A DNA stretch of 8,921 nt from Elusimicrobiota bacterium (GTDB lineage Bacteria; Elusimicrobiota; Elusimicrobia; UBA1565; UBA9628). This document shows positions 1-5,053 of the stretch, piece after piece. The position numbers and the translations under genes were made by a program. The notes beneath the pieces are model-generated. The model saw only the letters and a program-made list of their open reading frames with translations. It searched no databases and was not told the DNA's origin. Position 1 is the first letter of the stretch, and each line of letters begins with the position of its first letter. The stretch is from the NCBI GenBank assembly GCA_016194625.1, contig JACQBB010000452.1, positions 1 through 8,921 of the forward strand, given 5' to 3'.

Positions 1-255
1 GGCGGCGGCCGGCGAGAACGCGGCGGGAGCGGAATAGAGGGCGGGCGAGACCGGCAGCGAGGCCGCCGACAGGCTCGTCAGCGGCGCGACGGCGGGAGCG
101 GCCGCCGAGACGCCGGCGTTGACCGCGGCGGCGGACGCGCCGGCGCCGGACGCGGAAGGAGCGGCGGCGCGGACGGCGGTGAACTGCGCGACGGCGGGCT
201 GGACGCCGATCGCGTACGACAGCAGGACGACGAGCGCGCCGCGCAGGATCCGCAT
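1..255 (-). CDS. Secreted Ala-rich protein, N-terminal part only (runs off left edge)
   Basis: An open frame starts at the ATG at 255 and runs 85 codons to the window edge without a stop. The N-terminus MRILRGALVVLLSYAIG is a typical signal peptide: two arginines, then a hydrophobic core, then a likely signal peptidase I site at AVA|Q (about residues 21-24). The rest of the visible chain is almost only Ala, Ser, Pro, Val and Gly, which looks like a flexible extracytoplasmic linker. No catalytic domain lies within the visible part, so the function is unknown; such linkers often precede a larger secreted domain further on. The start is supported by a perfect TATAAT box 6 bases upstream of the ATG and by the signal peptide beginning exactly there. 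No Shine-Dalgarno sequence is possible in that short gap. I am fairly sure it is a real gene and unsure of what it does. Confidence 0.68.
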   Translation of the reverse strand, partial: MRILRGALVVLLSYAIGVQPAVAQFTAVRAAAPSASGAGASAAAVNAGVSAAAPAVAPLTSLSAASLPVSPALYSAPAAFSPAAA

Positions 256-261
256 GGTCCG

Positions 262-267
262 ATTATA
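262..267 (-). promoter_or_regulatory. Perfect -10 box TATAAT of a probably leaderless secreted-protein gene
   Basis: On the minus strand TATAAT is followed by CGGACC and then the ATG at 255. With the usual 6-7 bases from -10 box to start point, transcription would begin at or beside the A of the ATG, giving a leaderless mRNA. I see no good -35 hexamer 16-18 bases upstream. The box stands out because the surrounding DNA is extremely GC-rich. Confidence 0.65.
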
Positions 268-291
268 AGCCCCGCGGCCGGAAGGAGGGCG

Positions 292-351
292 GGGTCTTTC
301 GGCCCGTTCGACCGCGACCTAAGGCCCGGTCGAAACCGGGTCCGAAGACCC
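292..351. repeat. 60-base imperfect inverted repeat between divergent promoters
   Basis: The left arm (292-314) and right arm (327-351) pair over three blocks: GGGTCTTTCGG with CCGAAGACCC (10 bp, one bulged T), CCCG with CGGG (4 bp), and TTCGACCG with CGGTCGAA (8 bp). Small bulges (AC and T in the right arm) separate the blocks, and the loop is 315-326. An alternative inner hairpin, CCCGGT-CGAA-ACCGGG at 325-340, competes with it. The element lies between the -10 boxes of the two divergent genes and outside both predicted transcripts. It is therefore more likely a DNA element (protein site, cruciform or intergenic repeat) than an mRNA leader. There is no T-tract, so it does not look like a terminator. 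Confidence 0.6.
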
Positions 352-396
352 GCGCCGGAGGACGGCGGAAACGACACGCCCCCCCCGCGGAACGTC

Positions 397-402
397 TAGA
401 AT
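397..402 (+). promoter_or_regulatory. Candidate -10 box TAGAAT of the GAF-PAS sensor gene
   Basis: TAGAAT matches the TATAAT consensus at 5 of 6 positions and lies 15 bases before the ATG at 418, predicting a leader of only about 8 bases. No clear -35 hexamer and no strong Shine-Dalgarno sequence are visible (only CTCCTGCGGACGG precedes the ATG). It is the only AT-containing hexamer of this kind in the plus-strand part of the spacer. Confidence 0.45.
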
Positions 403-417
403 CTCCTGCGGACGGCC

Positions 418-1593
418 ATGACACGCCCCTCGACCCCGCCGGATGAGAACGAGCGCCTCGACCGCATCACGCGCCTGGCGCGGACGCTGTTCGACGCGCC
501 GGTCGCTCTGATCGGTCTGGCGGACGCCGACCGCCAGCGGCTCCGGTCCCGTCCGGGCCTGGACGAGGCGCAGACGCCGGACGCCGAGTCCTTCTGCGCC
601 CGCGCGATCCTGGGCTCCGAGGTGCTCGAGGTCCCGGACGCCGAGCGCGACGAGGGCCTCCGCGGCGGCCCGACGGCGGCCGGCGAGCCGCGCCTGCGCT
701 TCTTCGCGGGCGTCCCGCTGACCTCGCCCGAGGGCCGCAAGGTCGGGACGCTGTGCCTCGCCGACCTCCGGCCCCGGACGCTGAGCGCGGACGAGCGGCG
801 CGCGTTGAAGGACCTCGCGGCGATCGCGGAGCGGACGCTGGCCGAGACCGCCCCCGCCGCGCCCCCGCCGGACCCCGCCGCGGCCGCGGCGCTCGCGCGC
901 CGGCGCGCGTCGCGGGAGCGCTGGCTGACCGCCGCCTTCGTCGCGGTCGTCGCCGTCCAGCTGACGGCCGCCGTCGTCTCGTACCGCCGCGTGCGCGCCC
1001 TCGTCGCCGCGACGCGGACCGTCTCCGCGGCCGAGCGCGACGCCCGCGTCGAGAAGGACGCGGCCGCGCTGGTCGCCGTCGCCGCCTTCGCCCGCGGGGT
1101 CGGCGCGACGGTCGTCATACTGGCCTTCTTCATCGTGCGCCGCTACGTCCGCGAGCGGACCCGGGCCGAGGACGCCCTCGCCGGAGCGCGCGACTCGGCG
1201 CTGCGCGACGCGGGCGCCCGCCGCCGGGCTCAGGAGGAGACGAACCGCCTCAGCGCCCGCCTCCACGCCGTGATCGACCAGATCGACGACGGGGTGCTGC
1301 TGCTCGAGACCGGCGGGGCGATCTCCCTCTACAACCGCTCGGCCGAGCGCATCCTGGGGACCTGGCGCGGCGAGTTCGAGCGCTTCCTGCGCGCGACCGA
1401 GCTCCCGGCCCCGCTCGCGCGGGCCTTGAAGGGCGAGACCGTCCGCGACGCGGCCGTGACCCTGAAGACGCCGTACCGCGCCGCCCCCGTCGCGCTCACC
1501 GTCCGCGCGGTCCCCCTGCGCGGACCGCAGGAGCTGACGACGGGCGCTATCGTGGTCTTCCGCGAGGCGGACGCGCGGCCGGCCGGCCGCTAG
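418..1593 (+). CDS. Membrane GAF-PAS sensory protein without an output domain
   Basis: This 391-residue protein has an N-terminal GAF domain (about 17-140). Its signature stretches are FDAPVALIGLAD, ESFCARAIL, FFAGVPL and VGTLCLADLRPRTLS, the pattern common in GAF domains of bacterial sensor kinases and cyclases. Two membrane helices follow (about 169-189 and 224-241), enclosing a short loop of about 35 residues. Then come an Arg/Glu-rich probable coiled coil (243-283) and a PAS domain (about 280-384: VIDQIDDGVLLLE, SLYNRSAERILG, ending TGAIVVFREA). This order puts both sensory domains in the cytoplasm. A histidine kinase, GGDEF or other effector would normally follow the PAS, but the frame stops at TAG right after it and the next gene is antisense. 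It may signal through a partner or be a shortened kinase. Ligands of both domains are unknown. Confidence 0.85.
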   Translation: MTRPSTPPDENERLDRITRLARTLFDAPVALIGLADADRQRLRSRPGLDEAQTPDAESFCARAILGSEVLEVPDAERDEGLRGGPTAAGEPRLRFFAGVPLTSPEGRKVGTLCLADLRPRTLSADERRALKDLAAIAERTLAETAPAAPPPDPAAAAALARRRASRERWLTAAFVAVVAVQLTAAVVSYRRVRALVAATRTVSAAERDARVEKDAAALVAVAAFARGVGATVVILAFFIVRRYVRERTRAEDALAGARDSALRDAGARRRAQEETNRLSARLHAVIDQIDDGVLLLETGGAISLYNRSAERILGTWRGEFERFLRATELPAPLARALKGETVRDAAVTLKTPYRAAPVALTVRAVPLRGPQELTTGAIVVFREADARPAGR

Positions 1594-1599
1594 ACTCCC

Positions 1600-3012
1600 T
1601 CAGCCCGGCTTCTTCGGGTGCGGGTGCGCGTGCGCCTTCTTCGGCAGGTGGTGGTACTGCTTCTGATGCGCCGGCTTCGACGGCGCGGAGGAGTACGCGG
1701 GGAGCGTCCGCTCGTGCTCGGCGAAGATCTCCGGCGAGGTCATCGCGATGAAGCGGCCCAAGATCTCCTCGAGCGTCATGTCCTTGGCGGCCTTGCCCCA
1801 CTCGGGCCCGAGCAGGCCGGCGGCCTTCGCGAAGTGCTTCTGCGCCATGAAGCCCGTCAGCAGGCGCGCGACCTTGCGCTGGGCGACCTCGCGGCGGCCG
1901 GGGATCTTCCCCTCGCGCATCCTGGTCTTGGTCGCGTGCTCCAGACGGTTGATCATGTACCGGTGCGACGGCGACACCAGGCTGACCGCGACGCCCGACC
2001 GGCCGCTGCGGGCCGTGCGGCCGATGCGGTGGACGTAGACCTCCTGCTCGCGCGGGATCGAGTAGTTGATCACGTGGGTCAGGTCCTTCACGTCCAGGCC
2101 GCGCGAGGCCACGTCGGTGCAGACCAGGACGTTGACCTTGCGCTCGCGGAAGGCGCGCATCGTGCGCTCGCGGTCGTCCTGGGTCTTGTCGCCGTGGAGC
2201 GAGTCCACCTTGAAGCCGTGCTCGGACAGGAGCTGGGCCAGGTCGGCGACCAGCGACTTGGTCTGCGCGAAGACCAGGCCGTAGAAGTCGTCGGACAGCT
2301 CGATCAGGCGCGTCAGCACCGCGGGCTTGTCGCGCTCCGGCACGACGTAATAGACCTGCTCGACGGTCGTGGACAGGACCTCGGCGCGGTTGACCTGCGC
2401 CTGCTTCGGCTGGCGCAGATAGGTCTCGGCGACGCGGCGGACCTCCTTGCTCATCGTCGCGGAGAACAGCCAGATGCGGCCGCGCTCGCGCGGGGTCGCC
2501 TTCAGGATGCGCTCCAAGTCCTCCTTGAAGCCCATCGAGATCATCTCGTCGGCCTCGTCCAGGACGACGGTGGCCACCGCCGCCAGCGACAGCGAGCCGC
2601 GCTCCAGGTGGTCGATGACGCGGCCGGGCGTGCCGACCACGACCGCCGGATGGCGCTTCAGCCCCTCGAGCTGCTCGCCGTAGCCGGTGCCGCCGTAGAT
2701 CGGCAGCGCCTTGACGTGCTTGTGCTTGCCGAACAGGTTCAACTGTCCGCACACCTGCAGGGCCAGCTCGCGCGTCGGGCACAGGACGAGCGCCTGCACG
2801 GTCTTCCGCGCGGGGTCGGCCTTCTCGACGAGGGGCAGGCCGAAGGCCGCGGTCTTGCCGGTGCCGGTGGCCGCCAAGCCCACGAAGTCGGTCGGCTCGC
2901 CCAGCAGGACCGGCAGCGCCTGCGCCTGGATCGGCGTGGGCGTCGCGAAGCCCAGCTCGCGCACCGCCTGCGCCACCGGCGCGCTCAGTTCCAGCTCGTC
3001 GAATGTCTTCAA
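1600..3012 (-). CDS. DEAD-box ATP-dependent RNA helicase
   Basis: A complete DEAD-box helicase, which unwinds short RNA duplexes using ATP, typically in ribosome assembly, RNA decay or cold adaptation. With the TTG start at 3012 it has 470 residues. All motifs are intact: Q motif FATPTPIQ (22-29), Walker A ATGTGKT (48-54), PTRELA (79-84), TPGR (128-131), DEAD (152-155), SAT (184-186), ASRGLD (302-307) and HRIGRTAR (328-335). Both RecA-like lobes are present. The C-terminal region of about 135 residues has no RRM that I recognise and ends in a basic His/Lys/Pro tail (HHLPKKAHAHPHPKKPG). An in-frame ATG at 3045 would add 11 residues, but it has no ribosome site and overlaps a -10-like TAAGAT. 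The TTG has GGAGGG 5 bases upstream and gives the usual N-terminus (M)KTFDELELS. The exact subfamily (DeaD, RhlE or DbpA) is not settled. Confidence 0.97.
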   Translation of the reverse strand: MKTFDELELSAPVAQAVRELGFATPTPIQAQALPVLLGEPTDFVGLAATGTGKTAAFGLPLVEKADPARKTVQALVLCPTRELALQVCGQLNLFGKHKHVKALPIYGGTGYGEQLEGLKRHPAVVVGTPGRVIDHLERGSLSLAAVATVVLDEADEMISMGFKEDLERILKATPRERGRIWLFSATMSKEVRRVAETYLRQPKQAQVNRAEVLSTTVEQVYYVVPERDKPAVLTRLIELSDDFYGLVFAQTKSLVADLAQLLSEHGFKVDSLHGDKTQDDRERTMRAFRERKVNVLVCTDVASRGLDVKDLTHVINYSIPREQEVYVHRIGRTARSGRSGVAVSLVSPSHRYMINRLEHATKTRMREGKIPGRREVAQRKVARLLTGFMAQKHFAKAAGLLGPEWGKAAKDMTLEEILGRFIAMTSPEIFAEHERTLPAYSSAPSKPAHQKQYHHLPKKAHAHPHPKKPG

Positions 3013-3017
3013 GTCCG

Positions 3018-3023
3018 CCCTCC
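3018..3023 (-). promoter_or_regulatory. Ribosome binding site that decides the helicase TTG start
   Basis: GGAGGG lies 5 bases upstream of the TTG at 3012, an ideal Shine-Dalgarno position. The competing ATG at 3045 has nothing comparable before it, so this site favours the shorter protein. Confidence 0.6.
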
Positions 3024-3043
3024 GGCGCTCCGCGCGCGCAAGC

Positions 3044-3049
3044 ATCTTA
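3044..3049 (-). promoter_or_regulatory. Candidate -10 box TAAGAT of the helicase gene
   Basis: TAAGAT on the minus strand matches the consensus at 5 of 6 positions, within a 61-base gap after the GYF-protein gene. It predicts a start point near 3037, about 25 bases before the TTG and downstream of the alternative ATG. No convincing -35 hexamer is seen. If it works, the helicase has its own promoter and does not depend on read-through. Confidence 0.4.
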
Positions 3050-3106
3050 CCATGGAAGCTCCGTCCGCGCGGCGGCGGAGCCGGCCGCCGACGGGGGACT
3101 AGGCGC

Positions 3107-4366
3107 TCACTTCTTCCCGCCGCCGCCCAGGTACTTCTCCAGCTCCTCGGCGGACATCTGCGTCGCGTCCTTCTTCGGCTCGGCGGGCGGCGCGGAGGCG
3201 GGCGCCGGAGCGGGCGTCGCGGCGGGACGGGAGGCCCGCGCCGGCATCCCGGGCATCCCCGGCAGCGCCTTCGGCGGCGGGGCGGGCTCGGCCGGCGGAG
3301 CGCCCGCGTCCTCCGCCGGCGCCGGCTCGGGCGCCACCGCCGCGGGGGCCTGCGTCGCCTTGTCCACGGCCGCGGCCGGGACGGGCTTCGGCGGCGGCTC
3401 CTCCGCCAGATAGGCGCCGACCACGGCGCCTTTCGCGTCGGCCAGGACGAGCCCGAGCGCCTGGGCGCGGACGGCCTTGCGCCGGACCGCCTTCCCCTTC
3501 AGCACGCCGTCCACCGCCTCCGCGGCCGTCGGCCGGAACAGCGCGTAGCCCGAAGCCGCGCGCACGGTCCCCGGCGGCGGGAAGACCTCGGGGTCCTTGG
3601 CGTTCGTGAACGCGAGCGCGGCGCGCGCCGCGGGCCCGCCGGCGGACGCCGAGCGGTCCTCGAAGGCGGCGACGGGATGGGCCGGGTCCGCGAGCTTCGC
3701 GCACAACGGCGAGTACTTCAGCGCCGCGGCCCGCTCGGCCAGGCCGCGCGCGATGTCCGGCGGCAGGCCCGCGTCGCCCTTGGCGCGCTTCACCTTCGGG
3801 AAGTACGCGTCGAACTCCGGCCCCGCGGGGACCTGACGGCTCAAGCCGTAGTAGAGGATGAGCATGTCGAGGGAGTCCACCAGGCGGCACTCCTCGATCT
3901 TGGGCCTGAGCGCGCTGAACCGGAAGCCCTCCCAGCGCAGTCCGAAACGCCCGGGCGGGAGCGCGGGCTCCGCAGGCGGCGCCTCCGCCGCCGGCGCGGG
4001 CGCCGGCGCGGGCGCCGGGGCCGGCCGACGCAGGGTCAGCGCGTAGGCGACGAGCGCGGCGGCGGTCGCGAGCATCGCGAGCGCCGGCCTGTGGGCCGAC
4101 AGCGCCGCGAGGGGCCCGGTCGCGGGCGCGCGCGGCGCCGGCGGGGTCGCGGCGGCCGCCGCGGCGGGCGACGGACGTTCGGGGGCCGCGCCGCCGCGCA
4201 GGAGGGCGTCCAGCTCCGGGTAGGACTTGACCGGGCGCCACGCGTCCGGCGTCGCGGCGCCGGCCGGCGCCACCATCGTGTCGGGCCCGAGCCCCGGGAC
4301 CTTCTTCAGGTCGGCGGGCGCGAACGGCCCGTAGGTCTGACGGTTCATCCGCACCCAGTAGCGCAT
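3107..4366 (-). CDS. GYF_2-like domain membrane protein with Pro/Ala-rich linkers
   Basis: From the ATG at 4366 the protein has 419 residues. Residues about 2-57 (RYWVRMNRQTYGPFAPADLKK, then LGPDTMVAP, DAWRPV and PELDALL) match the layout of GYF_2 (DUF4339) domains: an aromatic YW start, a GPF turn, a 'DT.V' strand and a W-P end. These are thought to bind proline-rich peptides or partner proteins. A Pro/Ala linker, one membrane helix (about 94-112) and an Ala-Pro repeat follow. Next is a region of about 180 residues (140-320) with two cysteines (160 and 222) that I do not recognise. A second long Ala/Pro/Glu linker leads to the tail MSAEELEKYLGGGGKK. An in-frame TTG three codons upstream (4375) is possible, but the ATG is preferred because TAACCT ends 8 bases before it. 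Function unknown; a membrane scaffold or sensor is inference. Confidence 0.82.
   Translation of the reverse strand: MRYWVRMNRQTYGPFAPADLKKVPGLGPDTMVAPAGAATPDAWRPVKSYPELDALLRGGAAPERPSPAAAAAATPPAPRAPATGPLAALSAHRPALAMLATAAALVAYALTLRRPAPAPAPAPAPAAEAPPAEPALPPGRFGLRWEGFRFSALRPKIEECRLVDSLDMLILYYGLSRQVPAGPEFDAYFPKVKRAKGDAGLPPDIARGLAERAAALKYSPLCAKLADPAHPVAAFEDRSASAGGPAARAALAFTNAKDPEVFPPPGTVRAASGYALFRPTAAEAVDGVLKGKAVRRKAVRAQALGLVLADAKGAVVGAYLAEEPPPKPVPAAAVDKATQAPAAVAPEPAPAEDAGAPPAEPAPPPKALPGMPGMPARASRPAATPAPAPASAPPAEPKKDATQMSAEELEKYLGGGGKK
3993..4016. repeat. 12-bp tandem repeat (two copies) coding Ala-Pro
   Basis: GGCGCGGGCGCC occurs twice head to tail (3993-4004 and 4005-4016) inside the GYF-protein gene, encoding part of its Ala-Pro linker just after the membrane helix. 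Being in frame and a multiple of three, changes in copy number would lengthen or shorten the linker without a frameshift. Confidence 0.6.
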
Positions 4367-4374
4367 CGCCGACA

Positions 4375-4380
4375 AGGTTA
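4375..4380 (-). promoter_or_regulatory. Weak candidate -10 box TAACCT of the GYF-protein gene
   Basis: TAACCT (4 of 6 matches) ends 8 bases before the ATG at 4366, which again predicts an almost leaderless transcript, as for the secreted-protein gene at 255. No Shine-Dalgarno sequence is visible before either candidate start. The support is weak by itself; the similar spacing at the other gene is the main argument. Confidence 0.28.
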
Positions 4381-4429
4381 CCCCATCGGCCCCGCCGGCG
4401 CAAGCCCGCAGCCCGCGGCCGCAAAGAGA

Positions 4430-4462
4430 GCGCCCCCGGCCTCGCGGCCGGGGGCGCGTTTT
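4430..4462 (-). terminator. Rho-independent terminator closing the glnN-mrp-peroxiredoxin unit
   Basis: A perfect 12-bp stem, GCGCCCCCGGCC pairing with GGCCGGGGGCGC (4430-4441 and 4446-4457), has a 4-base loop. It begins 21 bases past the peroxiredoxin stop. In the minus direction the stem is followed by TCTCTTT, a modest U-rich tail. In the plus direction it is followed by GTTTT, so it could work both ways, but no plus-strand gene ends here. It separates the operon from the downstream GYF-protein gene. Confidence 0.85.
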
Positions 4463-4478
4463 CGGGAGCGGCGCGGGC

Positions 4479-4964
4479 TTACTTCAGCTTCGCGAGCTCG
4501 GCCTCGAGGAGGGCGTAGTCGCGCTCCTTGGTGATGTCGCCCTCGACGTGGACCCAGGCGACCTTGCCGTCCTTGCCGATCAGGACGGTCGCGCGCTGCG
4601 AGATGTTCGCGGCGGGCAGGAACAGGCCGTAGGCCTTCGTCACCTTGCGGTGCATGTCGGACAGGAGCGTGTGCTGCAGGCCCATCTTCGCCTTCCAGGC
4701 CTTGTGCGACCAGACGGAGTCGATGGAGATGCCGGCGACCTCGGCGTACTTGCCGAAGCGGGACAGGTCCTGGGAGAAGCAGACGTTCTCCTTGGTGCAG
4801 GTCGGCGACCAGTCGAGCGGGTAGAAGAACAGCGCGACGGGCTTCTTGCCGACGAGATCGGCGAGCTTCCAGTCCTTCTTCTCGGAGTCGGGCAGCGTGA
4901 AGTCGGGCGCGACGGCGCCCACGGCGATCGGCGTGGTCTCGGACGACGCGGTGGCGGTGGTCAT
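4479..4964 (-). CDS. Peroxiredoxin (AhpC/TSA fold, AhpE/Bcp-like)
   Basis: A 161-residue thiol peroxidase that reduces hydrogen peroxide and organic peroxides in the cytoplasm, at the usual length for the family. It opens with the canonical GAVAPDFTLPDS (16-27). The active site FFYPLDWSPTC has Pro49, Ser53 and the peroxidatic Cys56, fitting P-x3-T/S-x2-C. The conserved arginine is Arg124 in QRATVLIGKDGKV. The WSHKAW motif (85-90) resembles AhpE-like members. The only other cysteine is Cys62, six residues after Cys56. Classical Bcp has its resolving Cys five residues after, so either a one-cysteine mechanism or an unusual resolving position is possible. AGGAG lies 5 bases before the ATG and fixes the start. 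The frame stays open further upstream, through a palindrome, but that part is antisense-style noise over mrp. It is probably the last gene of the glnN-mrp unit. Confidence 0.95.
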   Translation of the reverse strand: MTTATASSETTPIAVGAVAPDFTLPDSEKKDWKLADLVGKKPVALFFYPLDWSPTCTKENVCFSQDLSRFGKYAEVAGISIDSVWSHKAWKAKMGLQHTLLSDMHRKVTKAYGLFLPAANISQRATVLIGKDGKVAWVHVEGDITKERDYALLEAELAKLK

Positions 4965-4985
4965 GTGTTCTCCTGAGGGTTTTCG

Positions 4986-5049
4986 AGGGTCAGGCCTAAA
5001 CTTATTGGACTTATTCCGGAATAAGTCCAATAAGTTTAGGCCTGACCCT
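4986..5049. repeat. Perfect 64-bp palindrome, probable REP/MITE-like inserted element
   Basis: Two 32-base arms are exact reverse complements with no spacer and meet at TTCC|GGAA. The outer ends are AGGGTCAGGCCT and AGGCCTGACCCT. The flanking bases (G at 4985, T at 5050) do not pair, so the symmetry stops sharply. The arm is 14 of 32 G+C, far below the neighbouring genes. The inner 36 bases are four 9-bp units, ACTTATTGG, ACTTATTCC, GGAATAAGT and CCAATAAGT. It begins 4 bases after the mrp stop and ends 21 bases before the peroxiredoxin ATG, so it sits inside the presumed operon and would form a 32-bp RNA hairpin. No U-tract follows on either strand. The AGGGTCAGG-type end resembles, from memory only, palindromes associated with REP/Y1 transposases. 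No transposase gene is in the window. Confidence 0.9.
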
Positions 5050-5053
5050 TCCG

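Noticed and set aside
379..386. Run of eight C in the divergent spacer as a phase-variable tract
   Set aside because: It lies about 10 bases upstream of the -10 box, not in a coding frame. Such short runs are common at this GC content, so there is no evidence of slippage.
319..1266. Minus-strand open frames opposite the GAF-PAS gene
   Set aside because: The plus-strand frame has clear GAF, membrane and PAS segments; the antisense translations are Arg/Ala/Gly noise.
1618..3102. Plus-strand open frame of 494 codons opposite the helicase
   Set aside because: Low-complexity translation with no motif, exactly antisense to a gene with every helicase motif.
2711..4534. Plus-strand open frame of 607 codons across the helicase and GYF genes
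   Set aside because: Arg/Gly-rich translation, crosses gene boundaries and a terminator, and has no ribosome site.
4986..5049. Palindrome as the mrp terminator
   Set aside because: The stem is strong but is followed by CGAAAACC on the minus strand and TCCGTTAGG on the plus strand, with no U-tract, and a better terminator lies after the peroxiredoxin.
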